This document shows positions 26,890-36,323 of a stretch of 64,000 nucleotides of DNA, one piece after another. Numbering within the stretch: position 1 is the stretch's first letter; each line of letters opens with the position of its first letter. The DNA is from an uncultured Paracoccaceae bacterium (GTDB taxonomy: Bacteria > Pseudomonadota > Alphaproteobacteria > Rhodobacterales > Rhodobacteraceae), in contig CANLVD010000006.1 in assembly GCA_947494445.1 (NCBI GenBank), forward strand, positions 62,001 to 126,000, in the 5' to 3' direction. A model generated the notes under the pieces. It searched no databases. It was given only the letters and a program-made list of their open reading frames with translations, and had not been told where the DNA came from. Both the position numbers and the translations under genes were made by a program.

Positions 26890-27651
26890 TCAGCGGCGGG
26901 GGATTTGCGGGACCCGACCGGATTTGCGCTGGGCATCGATGGACATGGCCACCTGATTGACGGTGGCCAAACGCTGGCCTGATGGCGGATGGGTCGAGAG
27001 CAGGCTTTTGCTGCCCTGAAAGCGCGAGAAGGAGCGGGCGCCGTTGCGCGGGTCATAGCCTGCGCGGTCAGCGATATAGGTGCCCAAAACATCGGCCTCA
27101 AGCTCGTAGGTTTTGGAATAGGCCCGTGAGCCGACCAGCAACCCGACAGAGGCTGCAGCACGCACGGTGTCATCGCTAGCACCGAGGATGGAGGCAAGAG
27201 CACCTGCGGCCAGTCCGCCACCAACGGCCTGTCCCTGAGTTTTGCCCAGATGGTCTGCGATCTGGTGACCGGCCTCATGTCCCAGAATGAAGGCGATCTC
27301 GTCGTCATTGCGGATGGTGCGCAGCATTGCGACGTTGAAAGTGATGACCGGACGGCCGTTCTTGTCGCGCGACTGGAACGCGTTGGGCGGCTGATCCGCG
27401 CGGGTGTCGATGTTGAGCACGAAGTCGCAGTATTTCCGTTCCTTGCCGGGGTTTTCGGCCCGGCAGGTGTCCTGTGCTACGGGTTCGACACGGGCAGCCA
27501 CGCGCTTGAAAGCAGCGATCCCGGAGTTGGCAGAGCGCACGACTTCCTGCTTGGTTGCCTGAATGGGTGCGTCCTCGGACACATCGGGCAAGGCATAGAC
27601 GGTGCCACAGGCTGACAGGGCCAGACAGGCCAGAACTGCGGATGTGCGCAT
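26890..27651 (-). CDS. M48-family zinc metalloprotease, lipoprotein
   Basis: 253 residues from ATG 27651, which follows AAAGGAG. A lipobox (LACLALSAC) predicts lipid anchoring in the periplasm. The gluzincin motif HEAGH in FILGHEAGHQIADHLGK and the downstream Glu in YELEADVLG complete the zinc site; C-terminal LSTHPPSGQRLATV is also typical of the Ste24/HtpX-like M48 group. Such proteases act in envelope quality control. Probable monocistron. Confidence 0.9.
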   Translation of the reverse strand: MRTSAVLACLALSACGTVYALPDVSEDAPIQATKQEVVRSANSGIAAFKRVAARVEPVAQDTCRAENPGKERKYCDFVLNIDTRADQPPNAFQSRDKNGRPVITFNVAMLRTIRNDDEIAFILGHEAGHQIADHLGKTQGQAVGGGLAAGALASILGASDDTVRAAASVGLLVGSRAYSKTYELEADVLGTYIADRAGYDPRNGARSFSRFQGSKSLLSTHPPSGQRLATVNQVAMSIDAQRKSGRVPQIPRR

Positions 27652-27922
27652 TAGACAAACTCCTTTTGGTCGTTCCTGAATATGGGCATCAGGTCGGATG
27701 CTGTCCAATCACTCCAGATTGCGCCGTGTTGCAATCCCCTATGCGAAAGGGTGAGCAATCTAGATCAAGTTTCTGTAATTTAGACAAAATCGCCGCAATT
27801 GAAGCAAATTGTCACCATGGTGGGGGGGCATACCTAGCGTCAACACCGGCTATGGGGGCCAGCGTTTTTTGTGTAATGGAGACGGCCAAGCGGCTGTTTT
27901 CGAGTATCGAGTTAGGTGTAAA

Positions 27923-28537
27923 ATGTTCAAGTTTGTCAAAGCCGCATGTATTGCGTCTGTGCTGGCAGTGCCCGCACATGCAGCAACTGTCGAGTACAGT
28001 GATGGCAGTTCCGTCTGGAAATTTGGAAATCTTCATTCAAGCTGGAATCAGTATTCCACAGTGACAGCAGAAGGTCGTGATCTGACCGACTGGGACGGCA
28101 CGGGTACATTTCTGCTGGCAGAGTTCGACTATTTCAATGCAGTCAATGCGGCGCCTGCCGAGTTGTTCCAGAACCGGGCGTTCGTTGAGTTCACGGATGC
28201 CGAAGTGGCCCATGTGACCAGTCTGGGTTTTGTCGGTCTGATCGATTTTCACATCGACCTGACCATCGATGTGACCAAGAATGCCAATTGCGCACCCAAT
28301 ACGCCTTACGGCTGTCCTGACCACATCACTTACGAGCCCGGCCAGATGCCCGAAGGGATCTCGCTTGCGCTGCTTGATGAGGCCGTTGCCGAGCGCGGGC
28401 ATGGGTACAACCGCTTGTCGATCGTGATGAACCGCGGCACAGATTTCGCAATGACTGCAGTGCCGGTTCCAGCCGGTGGTCTGCTTCTGGGCACGGCACT
28501 TGCCGGGTTTGCCTTTGCCCGGCGTCGCCGGTCGTGA
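27923..28537 (+). CDS. VPxPx-CTERM sorting-domain exported protein
   Basis: 204 residues: signal peptide (MFKFVKAACIASVLAVPAHA), a central region without known domain but with a cysteine pair in NANCAPNTPYGCPDH, and a C-terminal VPVPAGG, hydrophobic helix and RRRRS tail. That tripartite tail is the PEP-CTERM/VPLPA-CTERM type handled by an exosortase, which must be elsewhere. ATG 27923 is chosen for the signal peptide. Its stop is three bases from the end of the convergent GAPDH gene. Confidence 0.82.
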   Translation: MFKFVKAACIASVLAVPAHAATVEYSDGSSVWKFGNLHSSWNQYSTVTAEGRDLTDWDGTGTFLLAEFDYFNAVNAAPAELFQNRAFVEFTDAEVAHVTSLGFVGLIDFHIDLTIDVTKNANCAPNTPYGCPDHITYEPGQMPEGISLALLDEAVAERGHGYNRLSIVMNRGTDFAMTAVPVPAGGLLLGTALAGFAFARRRRS

Positions 28538-28540
28538 AGA

Positions 28541-29539
28541 TCAACTGGCCCGGTTGATGTGCCGGGCCATATCGATCATCCGGTTCGAAAAGCCCCACTC
28601 ATTGTCATACCACGCAAGGATCCGGTGCATGCCAGGGGTCAGGGACCGGGTCTGATCGCATGCAAAGATCGCGGAATGCCGGTTGTGGTTGTGATCGATG
28701 GACACGAGCGGCTTTTCCGTCACCTCCAGTATTCCTGAAAGCGGCCCGAGGGCGGCATCTCGCATGGCCTGATTGATGGTATCGGGTGTGCAAGGCGCAC
28801 TGGTCTGGAACTTCAATTCCACACAAGACACATTGGGCGTCGGCACACGGATGGCCGAGCCCTTGAGCTTGCCTGCCATCCCGGGCAGGGCCTGTGTCAG
28901 CAGGTCAATTGCCGAAGTGGTGGTCGGGATCATCGACAATGCGGCCGCGCGCGAGCGGTGCCAGTCTGAATGCGGCTGGTCCGAGAGCGGTTGCGAGTTG
29001 GTGTAGCAGTGCACGGTCGTCATGTCGCCGGCCACCAGCCCGAAAGCCTCGTCCAGCACCCGCACAAGAGGCCCAAGGCAGTTGGTGGTGCAGGAGGCGT
29101 TCGAGATCAGGCGGTCATCGGGCTGCAAATCGCCCTCGTTCACGCCCATGATCAGCATCCGGTCCGCATCATCGCAAGGACCCGAGACCAGCACGCGACC
29201 AGCCCCATTGGACAAGTGGCGACTTGCGTCGGTGCGGTTGTTCATGGCGCCTGTACATTCCAGTGCCAGATCGATCCCCTCCCACGGCAGATCGCCGGGA
29301 TCGCGTTTGCGCGAGAATCGGATCGGGCCAAAACCGATGTCCATGCTGTCACCTTCGACCCGGATCGGTCCGGGAAAGCGGCCGTGCACGCTGTCAAATT
29401 CCAGCAGATGCGCAAGCTGGTCGAGCGGGGCGAGGTCATTGACAGCCATGACCTGAAGATCGGTCACCTGACGTTCGGCCATGGCGCGCAGGATCGATCT
29501 GCCGATGCGTCCGAAACCGTTGATCGCTATGCGTGCCAT
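28541..29539 (-). CDS. gap: Glyceraldehyde-3-phosphate dehydrogenase (or paralogue)
   Basis: 332 residues from ATG 29539, preceded by GGAAAGG. NAD-binding start MARIAINGFGRIGRS, and the catalytic Cys in SNASCTTNCLGP, where the usual Ala after CL is Gly. C-terminal WYDNEWGFSNRM is conserved. It catalyses reversible oxidation of glyceraldehyde 3-phosphate; a sequence this divergent could be a second GAPDH or an erythrose-4-phosphate dehydrogenase. The divergent IclR gene starts 153 bp away and may control it. Confidence 0.88.
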   Translation of the reverse strand: MARIAINGFGRIGRSILRAMAERQVTDLQVMAVNDLAPLDQLAHLLEFDSVHGRFPGPIRVEGDSMDIGFGPIRFSRKRDPGDLPWEGIDLALECTGAMNNRTDASRHLSNGAGRVLVSGPCDDADRMLIMGVNEGDLQPDDRLISNASCTTNCLGPLVRVLDEAFGLVAGDMTTVHCYTNSQPLSDQPHSDWHRSRAAALSMIPTTTSAIDLLTQALPGMAGKLKGSAIRVPTPNVSCVELKFQTSAPCTPDTINQAMRDAALGPLSGILEVTEKPLVSIDHNHNRHSAIFACDQTRSLTPGMHRILAWYDNEWGFSNRMIDMARHINRAS

Positions 29540-29692
29540 GGGGTGACCTTTCCGTGTCTGTCTTGAGCGCAGGTTGGGGGCAGGCGGGGGCTTTGTGCAA
29601 TCGTGATCAGGGGCGTGACTGATGAATTCTTGTTGTTGTGGCATCATCAGCGGTTAAGTTGGACGCCAATTGCCCAGATCCGGGGAGGGATC

Positions 29693-30505
29693 ATGTCAGC
29701 CATACCAAAGCGCGGCCGTCCGCGCGGGTTCAATGCGCCCAAGGACAGCACCACGGTGCAATCGCTGGATCGGGCGGTGCGGGTGCTCAAGGCGCTGTCA
29801 GAGCGTGAGGGGATGTCGCTCTCGCAGACAGCGGAGGCCGCTGATGTGGCCCCGGCCACGGCCTATCGGATATTGCTGACATATCAGGCCCATGGGATGA
29901 CCAGTTTTGCCGAGGACACGCAGCTTTGGGCGGTCGGGGCAGAGGCGTTTCGGATCGGGTCGAGCTTCCTTAAGCGCACGGCCCTTCTGGATGTTGGGCG
30001 GCCTGCGATGGAAGCGCTGATGCAGGACACCGGCGAGACGGCAAACATTGCCATTGAAGATCACGGGATGGCGTTGTTTGTGTCGCAGGTCGAAACCCAC
30101 CAGCCGATCCGCGCCTTTTTTCGCCCCGGCACCCGCACGCCCCTGCATGTGTCGGGCATAGGCAAGGCAATGATGGCGCATTATTCCGAAGAGAAACTGG
30201 CACGGGTGTTGTCAAACGGGCTTGAGCGGGTGAGCGAAAAGTCGATCACAGATCCTGCATTGCTGCGCGAGGATCTGGCGCGGATCAAGGCGCAGGGTTA
30301 TGCGCTGGATGATGAGGAGCGCACGGCCGGGATGCGCTGTGTAGCTTCACCCGTTTTCAATGCGTTTGGTGAGGCGGTGGCCGGTATTTCGATTTCAGGT
30401 CCGTCGGTGCGGGTGACGCTGGATCTGGCGGCAGAGTTTGGTGCCAAGACCCGTGCAGCGGCCGATCACATCACTGAAGCGACAGGCGGGCAGGTGCAAA
30501 CCTAA
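29693..30505 (+). CDS. IclR-family transcriptional regulator
   Basis: 270 residues from ATG 29693 with GGGGAGG upstream. An N-terminal winged helix (about 22-80: VQSLDRAVRVLKALSEREGMSLSQTAEAA) and a GAF-like effector domain ending in VAGISISGPSVRVT, the family signature. Effector unknown; the neighbour divergently transcribed is GAPDH. A strong bidirectional terminator follows immediately. Confidence 0.9.
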   Translation: MSAIPKRGRPRGFNAPKDSTTVQSLDRAVRVLKALSEREGMSLSQTAEAADVAPATAYRILLTYQAHGMTSFAEDTQLWAVGAEAFRIGSSFLKRTALLDVGRPAMEALMQDTGETANIAIEDHGMALFVSQVETHQPIRAFFRPGTRTPLHVSGIGKAMMAHYSEEKLARVLSNGLERVSEKSITDPALLREDLARIKAQGYALDDEERTAGMRCVASPVFNAFGEAVAGISISGPSVRVTLDLAAEFGAKTRAAADHITEATGGQVQT

Positions 30506-30507
30506 AA

Positions 30508-30535
30508 AAAACCGACCCGCTAACGGGTCGGTTTT
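30508..30535. terminator. Bidirectional rho-independent terminator
   Basis: AAAACCGACCCG (30508-30519), CTAA loop, CGGGTCGGTTTT (30524-30535): a 12-bp perfect stem with A- and T-tracts on the two sides. It serves the IclR gene from the left and the small membrane-protein gene from the right. Confidence 0.9.
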
Positions 30536-30566
30536 CGCACTACTGCCTTTACCCCGGAACCGCAGG

Positions 30567-30728
30567 TCAGGACTGGTCCTGACGGTCCCCTTCATAGCTG
30601 TAGTTTGTCACTTTGTACGGGTTTTTGTCCCCGGTACGCGTGAAGCGTTCCTTGATGTGGAACACCAGAAACAGCAGCAATCCGACTGCAAAGGCCAGAA
30701 ACGCAAAAATTCTTGGATCTTCGATCAT
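30567..30728 (-). CDS. 53-residue single-pass membrane protein
   Basis: Open frame from ATG 30728 to TGA at 30567. The residues start MIEDPRIFAFLAFAVGLLLF, a transmembrane helix covering about residues 8-24, followed by a basic stretch (HIKERFTRTGDKN) and a polar tail ending YEGDRQDQS. AAGGA stands upstream of the start and the shared terminator follows, so it is a complete small transcription unit. No function recognised. Confidence 0.65.
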   Translation of the reverse strand: MIEDPRIFAFLAFAVGLLLFLVFHIKERFTRTGDKNPYKVTNYSYEGDRQDQS

Positions 30729-30876
30729 GACGCAACCATCCTTACAAGCACCAGTTCTTTGTTCCCTATCTGTATGATGGGCGACTGGGGCGAGAGATGG
30801 CGGAAATTTGGGTTTGTTTGCGGCAGTTTATGACCAAAGTGTTAAACTGCGGCAGAGCTGGGCAGACGCGCGTCCC

Positions 30877-30905
30877 AAAAGAAAAGGGCCCGCTGACGCA
30901 GGCCC
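30877..30905 (-). terminator. Rho-independent terminator of the cold-shock gene
   Basis: On the minus strand GGGCCTGC and GCGGGCCC form an 8-bp stem (one T-G wobble) with GTCA loop, followed by TTTTCTTTT. It lies 25 bases past the stop of the cold-shock gene. Confidence 0.85.
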
Positions 30906-30930
30906 AGAAATTCGTCATTCCGTCAAGTGA

Positions 30931-31140
30931 TCAGTCGACCAGCTTGAGGTTCACAGCGCTTTCGCGGCCGTCACGGCCAGCTTCGAGATCGAAGCTTACC
31001 TTTTGGTTGTCGGCCAGGCCGGACAGGCCCGAACGCTCAACGGCAGAGATGTGAACGAACACGTCCTTGCTGCCGCCGTCGGGTGCAATAAACCCGAAAC
31101 CTTTTGTAGAATTAAACCATTTCACGGTGCCATTGGCCAT
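30931..31140 (-). CDS. cspA: Cold-shock domain protein
   Basis: 69 residues, one CSD fold. MANGTVKWFNSTKGFGFIAP contains the RNP1 motif KGFGFI, and RNP2 follows as VFVHIS. It binds single-stranded RNA or DNA and acts as an RNA chaperone. The minus-strand sequence upstream to about 31250 may be its leader; no specific cold-shock box is identified. GAGGAGACACGGGA precedes the ATG. Confidence 0.96.
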   Translation of the reverse strand: MANGTVKWFNSTKGFGFIAPDGGSKDVFVHISAVERSGLSGLADNQKVSFDLEAGRDGRESAVNLKLVD

Positions 31141-31300
31141 TCCCGTGTCTCCTCGTTTAGATCGCTGCCCGCATTGTGCGACAGCCCGTACCAGTCAGTG
31201 CAAGATCGAGAGAGCTGAGACCGGATCGCGGAGACAGGTGCGTCGATATAGATGACGTAGTAAGCCGCATATGGGGCTTTGCTGTCTGAAAAGCAAGCAA

Positions 31301-31621
31301 TTATTGAGACTGTTGCACGCAGCTGAATGTGAGGCGGTGCACCGGAGTGGACCAGATATGATGATCCAGATGGTCCTCCATCCAGTCGTTGAGATGGATT
31401 TCCGAGGCCGTCGGGCCGTCGTGTTTCAGCACGTTCACCGGACCTTCGCAAAAGGCCTCGGCGCGCAGGGTGCAGTGGCGTGGCAGGCGGGTTGTGCGTC
31501 GGTTGGGCGAGGTGCAGGTGATCTGGTAAAGCGCCTCTCCGCTCTCGGTTTGCCCCGCGGGTTTGGGCGGGATCGGCGTGCAGGCGGCGAGCAGCAGGAC
31601 CAGTGTGAGGGAGGGTTTCAT
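31301..31621 (-). CDS. Small lipoprotein of unknown function
   Basis: 106 residues from ATG 31621, with lipobox LLLAAC after a short signal peptide (MKPSLTLVLL). The mature protein is small, with several cysteines (TCTSPN, HCTLRAEAFCEG, FSCVQQ) that could form disulfides. It starts 31 bp after the stop of the upstream exported-protein gene on the same strand, so an operon is likely. No family recognised. Confidence 0.65.
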   Translation of the reverse strand: MKPSLTLVLLLAACTPIPPKPAGQTESGEALYQITCTSPNRRTTRLPRHCTLRAEAFCEGPVNVLKHDGPTASEIHLNDWMEDHLDHHIWSTPVHRLTFSCVQQSQ

Positions 31622-31652
31622 GACCTCAGCTTGAGCCGAGGTGATCCCCTTG

Positions 31653-32306
31653 TCAATCCGAGGTTGGGGTCGGGTCTGCGACGAAGGGAATCCCGTTTTG
31701 CGCGCGGATCGCAAACTGAATCTGCGGTTTGGTATTGGGCACGAGCTGATCGTGCGGAGCATATTGACGCTCCTGCTCTATCTGGAGGTGATAGAAAGGT
31801 GATGTGGTTGCGACCTGTTCGGTTTGTGGCCAAGCCCCCTGCGCTCCGGCAGCGCGCCATCGCAGGTATGACAGCACTTGGCTGAGACCGTCGGTTTTGA
31901 AGGATGTCGCAATCTTCCAGTCCTTTTCGATCAGGATGTGACCGCCCCGCGACATGTCATGGACGCGGTCATTTGGAATGGGTTTGGTAAATAGATCTGG
32001 CATGTCGATCGTGCGCTGACCATGAAGCAGGGATATGCGCGCGCCTTCGGGCACGGGACGGTGCATCTGAAGACGTTTGTCGTCCGACAGGCTGATGGTG
32101 ACGGCATCATTGTAGCCGACACAGATGGACGGGCAGGCAATGCGCCAGATTGGCTTGGCCCCCAGATGAACATCCGAAAAGGTCGCACGACCGTCCGGCC
32201 AGTACTCGAAACTGATGGCATCGATGTTGCCCGTGACCTGCGCAAGTGCTGCACAGGGCAGAATACAGATACCGAAAGTCGCACTTATCCAACGTCGAAA
32301 AGACAT
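31653..32306 (-). CDS. Exported protein of unknown function
   Basis: 217 residues from ATG 32306. Signal peptide MSFRRWISATFGICILPCAALA-Q. The mature part includes a cysteine pair (IACPSICVGYNDA) and a basic/hydrophobic segment ending in ISLLHGQRTIDMPDLF; a C-terminal Pro-rich tail. No known domain recognised. First gene of a likely two-gene unit with the small lipoprotein; a longer start at 32330 is possible. Confidence 0.65.
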   Translation of the reverse strand: MSFRRWISATFGICILPCAALAQVTGNIDAISFEYWPDGRATFSDVHLGAKPIWRIACPSICVGYNDAVTISLSDDKRLQMHRPVPEGARISLLHGQRTIDMPDLFTKPIPNDRVHDMSRGGHILIEKDWKIATSFKTDGLSQVLSYLRWRAAGAQGAWPQTEQVATTSPFYHLQIEQERQYAPHDQLVPNTKPQIQFAIRAQNGIPFVADPTPTSD

Positions 32307-32407
32307 AACACCCACCAGACTAAGACTCACCCAAGACCGACAATAGCCTTGGGTTTGTTTAACTCAAGTGAATTGAATTTCCAGTTTTAGTCTAGTTTTA
32401 AGAGGTA

Positions 32408-34063
32408 TTAACGGGTGAACTTCTTGTATTTGATCCGTTTTGGCTCCACCGCATCCGGGCCAAGACGACGGATCTTGTCCGCTTCATAATCCTCGAAGTT
32501 GCCCTCGAACCATTCCACATGTGCTTCACCCTCGAATGCCAGGATGTGCGTGCAGATCCGGTCGAGGAAGAAACGGTCGTGAGAGATGACCACGGCGCAG
32601 CCTGCAAAATCGACAAGCGCGTCTTCAAGGGCACGCAGAGTCTCCACGTCCAGATCGTTGGTTGGCTCGTCGAGCAGCAGCACGTTGCCAGCTTCGCGCA
32701 GGAGTTTGGCCAGATGGACGCGGTTGCGTTCACCGCCAGACAAGAGCGACATCTTCTTCTGCTGATCGCCCCCCTTGAAGTTGAACGCGCCGCAGTAGGC
32801 GCGGCTGTTCATCTCGGCGTCACCGAGCTTGATGATGTCAAGGCCGTCGGAGATCTCTTCCCAGACAGTCTTGTTGTCATCAAGACTGTCGCGGGACTGA
32901 TCCACGTAAGACAGTTGCACAGTGTCGCCATAGGTTATCGCGCCGTCGTCTGGCTGATCCTGTCCGGTCAGCATGCGAAAGAGTGTGGATTTGCCCGCGC
33001 CATTGGGGCCGATCACACCCACGATGCCACCCGGTGGCAGGGAAAATGTCAGGCCGTCGATCAGAAGCTTGTCCTCAAACCCCTTTTTCAGGTTCTCGAC
33101 CTCGATCACCTTGCCGCCCAGACGGGGGCCGTTGGGGATGACGATCTGGGCGCGGGAAATCTTCTCGCGCTCAGACTGGGAGGCGAGGTCGTTGTATGCG
33201 TTGATCCGGGCCTTTTGCTTGGCCTGACGGGCCTTGGCACCCTGACGGATCCACTCAAGTTCGCGCTCAAGGGTTTTCTTGCGGGACTGATCCTCGCGGG
33301 CTTCCTGCTCCAGCCGTTTGGCCTTTTGCTCAAGCCATGCGGAATAGTTGCCCTCGTAGGGGATGCCACGGCCACGGTCGAGCTCAAGGATCCAGCCAGT
33401 GATGTCATCAAGGAAATAGCGGTCGTGGGTGACGATCAGGATCGTGCCCTTGTAGTCGATCAGGTGCTTCTGCAGCCACGCGATGGTTTCTGCGTCCAGA
33501 TGGTTGGTCGGCTCGTCGAGCAGGAGCATGTCAGGCGCTTCGAGAAGCAGCTTGCAGAGCGCAACCCGGCGCTTCTCGCCACCTGACAGGGTCGAGACCT
33601 GCGCTTCATCAGGCGGGCAGCGGAGCGCTTCAAGGGCCACGTCGATCTGGCTGTCGAGATCCCAGAGGTTTTCAGCGTCGATCTGGTCCTGTAGTTTGGC
33701 CATTTCGTCTGCGGTTTCGTCCGAGTAGTTCATCGCCAGTTCGTTATACTTGTCGAGAATGGCTTTCTTCCCGGCCACGCCCAGCATGACGTTTTCGCGC
33801 ACGTTGAGGCTTTCGTCGAGCTGGGGTTCCTGAGGAAGATAGCCGACCTTGGCGCCCTCAGCGGCCCAAGCCTCGCCCGTGAAGTCCTTGTCGATACCAG
33901 ACATGATCCGCATGAGTGTCGATTTGCCCGCGCCGTTCACGCCAACAACGCCGATTTTGACACCGGGCAAAAAGCTCAAGCGGATGTTTTCAAAGCATTT
34001 CTTGCCGCCGGGATAGGTCTTGGACACACCGTCCATGTGATAGACATATTGGTATTTCGACAT
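32408..34063 (-). CDS. ettA: Energy-dependent translational throttle protein EttA (ABC-F)
   Basis: 551 residues with two ABC domains and no membrane part. Walker A motifs VNGAGKST and PNGAGKST, signatures LSGGEKRR and LSGGERNR, Walker [13 protein letters not shown] and [11 protein letters not shown]. The linker with [20 protein letters not shown] matches the arm/linker of EttA, which binds the ribosomal E site and gates the first elongation step by ATP/ADP ratio. ATG 34063 is chosen; length equals E. coli EttA within a few residues. Confidence 0.95.
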   Translation of the reverse strand: MSKYQYVYHMDGVSKTYPGGKKCFENIRLSFLPGVKIGVVGVNGAGKSTLMRIMSGIDKDFTGEAWAAEGAKVGYLPQEPQLDESLNVRENVMLGVAGKKAILDKYNELAMNYSDETADEMAKLQDQIDAENLWDLDSQIDVALEALRCPPDEAQVSTLSGGEKRRVALCKLLLEAPDMLLLDEPTNHLDAETIAWLQKHLIDYKGTILIVTHDRYFLDDITGWILELDRGRGIPYEGNYSAWLEQKAKRLEQEAREDQSRKKTLERELEWIRQGAKARQAKQKARINAYNDLASQSEREKISRAQIVIPNGPRLGGKVIEVENLKKGFEDKLLIDGLTFSLPPGGIVGVIGPNGAGKSTLFRMLTGQDQPDDGAITYGDTVQLSYVDQSRDSLDDNKTVWEEISDGLDIIKLGDAEMNSRAYCGAFNFKGGDQQKKMSLLSGGERNRVHLAKLLREAGNVLLLDEPTNDLDVETLRALEDALVDFAGCAVVISHDRFFLDRICTHILAFEGEAHVEWFEGNFEDYEADKIRRLGPDAVEPKRIKYKKFTR

Positions 34064-34225
34064 GGTTTGATGCCTCCCGGAACCTGAATTGATGCAGGGT
34101 TTACAGCCCAAGGGGGCCGGTTGCAATGACCAGAGGCTGCTGTTGTTTGAATGTCCCGTTTATGTTAGGGTTTCGCATTGTTATCGCCCGGCATTCGGGC
34201 AAAAATTATTTGTTAGGAGTATGAA

Positions 34226-34891
34226 ATGAAACGCTTTCTAGCCTTGGCAGCGGTCCTTGGACTTTCGGTTTCAGCAACAGGCAGCATCGCCGCACCGACG
34301 ACCTATGATGGAATTCTCTTCCCTGAAGGCGACGTGTCCTTTGCAGATGAAGTGGTCAGCACCACACCGGGATCGCCCGCGCCCACGGCAGGCACGTTCC
34401 TTGATCCGGCGGAAGCTCTGGGCCCGCCAGACTACAGCAATCCAAACGGGTCCTTTTCACTGGGGCGCGGCGGAGAAATTGTTGTTAAGTTTACTGACAA
34501 CTCATTGACTGGCAGTGGATCAGCAGCCGCAGATCTGCACGTGTTCGAGGTCGGTCCAGATGTCGAAGACACGTTGGTGGCGATCTCGCAGGATGGCATC
34601 AACTGGCTGGATGTGGGGCAAATCGACGGTGGCACCCAGAGCATTGACATTGACACCTATCTGATTGCCGCAAGTCTGGATGTGTTCACGAAATTCAGTT
34701 TTGTGCGCCTGATTGATGTCGCCGGTGAAGGCGGTCAGAGCGGCACGACCGTTGGGGCAGATATCGATGCCATCGGGGCGATATCCTCAGCCGCGCCGGT
34801 CAATACAGTTCCCGCGCCTGGAGCGGCTGTCCTGATGATCAGCGGCTTGTTTGGGCTTGCGATGGTTCGCCGTCGAAAGACATTGGTCTGA
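34226..34891 (+). CDS. VPxPx-CTERM sorting-domain exported protein
   Basis: 221 residues. Signal peptide MKRFLALAAVLGLSVSATGSIAA, a beta-rich domain with EALGPPDYSNPNGSFSLG that resembles a cell-surface-binding pattern seen in PEP-CTERM proteins, then VPAPGAAVLMISGLFGLAMV followed by RRRK, an exosortase-type tail. It is the second protein of this sorting class in the window. ATG 34226 follows TTAGGAG. Confidence 0.85.
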   Translation: MKRFLALAAVLGLSVSATGSIAAPTTYDGILFPEGDVSFADEVVSTTPGSPAPTAGTFLDPAEALGPPDYSNPNGSFSLGRGGEIVVKFTDNSLTGSGSAAADLHVFEVGPDVEDTLVAISQDGINWLDVGQIDGGTQSIDIDTYLIAASLDVFTKFSFVRLIDVAGEGGQSGTTVGADIDAIGAISSAAPVNTVPAPGAAVLMISGLFGLAMVRRRKTLV

Positions 34892-34913
34892 CAGTCTTGG
34901 TCTGAATGCCGAG

Positions 34914-34942
34914 GCCTGAGGCGACAATCAAGCGCCTCAGGC
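34914..34942. terminator. Bidirectional hairpin between convergent genes
   Basis: GCCTGAGGCG (34914-34923) and CGCCTCAGGC (34933-34942) pair over 10 bp around a 9-nt loop, between two convergent genes. The U-tract is poor, so termination may be partial. Confidence 0.6.
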
Positions 34943-34950
34943 AGTGCATT

Positions 34951-35283
34951 TCAGGCGGCAACCGCTTCTTCAGGTTCGGTTACGCGGTAAGGTCCGAGGT
35001 CGAGCGGCTCTGGCCGTTCGGGCGTCTCTGCACGAAAAGGTGCAAGATCAAGCGGCTGGCTTTGCGCCGGTCCGGGTTTTGAGATGCCGAACTTGTGCTT
35101 CAACTCGGGCTTTTTGATTTGCGGGGGACCGTCCTGACGCAAAGGGCCGCGGGAATACACCGGGCCTTGTGTTGAACCGGGCGCACGCGAGAAGGGCGCG
35201 AAAGCGTTCTTGGGCAATTCGCCTGTGCGGCTGTACCCGGTTTTCTTGTTGGCTGCATCTGAGTTGGTTTCTGTGCGGAACAT
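34951..35283 (-). CDS. Proline-rich, probably disordered protein of unknown function
   Basis: 110 residues from ATG 35283 with AGGAAAG upstream. Rich in Pro, Lys and Gly, with short repeats of the kind PLDLAPFRAE and PLDLGPYRVTEPE; no hydrophobic core or signal peptide. It looks intrinsically disordered. Convergent with the CTERM gene and divergent from nadD. Function unknown. Confidence 0.6.
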   Translation of the reverse strand: MFRTETNSDAANKKTGYSRTGELPKNAFAPFSRAPGSTQGPVYSRGPLRQDGPPQIKKPELKHKFGISKPGPAQSQPLDLAPFRAETPERPEPLDLGPYRVTEPEEAVAA

Positions 35284-35513
35284 GGGGGCTTTCCTGTCTT
35301 GGTTTTGCGTTCCCGTCCGATCTGCGGTCGCACACCCGTCAGATCGGCCCGGAACACTTGGGGGCTTGTTAACCATAAGCGATTGGCAATGCGGCACCTA
35401 TTGGGCGCGATCAGAACCAATTGGTGGCGGATGTCGTTGACATTGCCTTCATTTGGCCGTCACAAAGGGTTCGGCTGCGGGGGCGTCCCTGCGACGACAG
35501 GGGCTGGGCCGAA

Positions 35514-36116
35514 GTGTTTCATGGATATCCGTTTGCCACCTCTGGCCAGAGGGTAGGACTGCTGGGGGGATCGTTCGATCCGCCGCATTCGGGGCATGTG
35601 CACATCACCAAACGCGCGCTGAGACGGTTCGATCTGGATCAGGTCTGGTGGATGGTGACACCGGGAAATCCACTGAAATCTGAAGGTCCAGCGACCATCG
35701 AGCGGCGGATGGCTGCCTGCAAGGATCTGATTGATCATCCCCGGGTGACGGTCACCGACATTGAACGCCACATCAATACACGCTTTACCGCCGACACGCT
35801 GGCGCGGCTGATCATGCTGTATCCCGGTGTGCGGTTCGTCTGGCTGATGGGCGCCGACAATCTGGCAGGCTTCCACCGCTGGGAGCATTGGGACTGGATC
35901 ATGGAGACCCTGCCCATCGGTGTGCTGAGCCGCCCTGAAGAACAAATCTCGGCCGGGCTGTCGCCTGCGTCCCGCCGCTATGCCCGCTACCGTGTGCCAA
36001 AGTCAGCCGCCAGAGGACTGGCCCTGATGAAAGCGCCCGCATGGACCCTGATGTCGGGTCCGATGGTGGAAGCGTCATCCACTGCCATTCGCAATGCCGG
36101 TGACTGGGTGCGCTGA
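35514..36116 (+). CDS. nadD: Nicotinate-nucleotide adenylyltransferase
   Basis: Forms nicotinate adenine dinucleotide from NaMN and ATP, the step before NadE. The nucleotidyltransferase motif GLLGGSFDPPHSGHVHI (HxGH) and C-terminal SSTAIR are conserved. The start is uncertain: GTG 35514 (200 residues, AGGGG upstream) is chosen, since no ATG occurs in frame before the first motif and the open frame to 35421 adds unlikely sequence. The other NAD-pathway gene of the window, nadE, is 16 kb away. Confidence 0.88.
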   Translation: MFHGYPFATSGQRVGLLGGSFDPPHSGHVHITKRALRRFDLDQVWWMVTPGNPLKSEGPATIERRMAACKDLIDHPRVTVTDIERHINTRFTADTLARLIMLYPGVRFVWLMGADNLAGFHRWEHWDWIMETLPIGVLSRPEEQISAGLSPASRRYARYRVPKSAARGLALMKAPAWTLMSGPMVEASSTAIRNAGDWVR

Positions 36117-36323
36117 ACGGCTTGTGTCAGTTGTGACAGGCGTGCAGGCGCTGGACTCAAACTGCCAGAAATTTAGTCAGTCTGAAATGAACTAGGGGCG
36201 GTCGTTACGCGTCAATTAGGGTTTCAAAGAAAGTCAGTGATATTTATCACTAATTGAGGTCATTCGCGGTTTCCAAGCTCCGTCCGGCGCGCAAGCGTGG
36301 GTTGATTAGGGGGTAAAGCGTTT

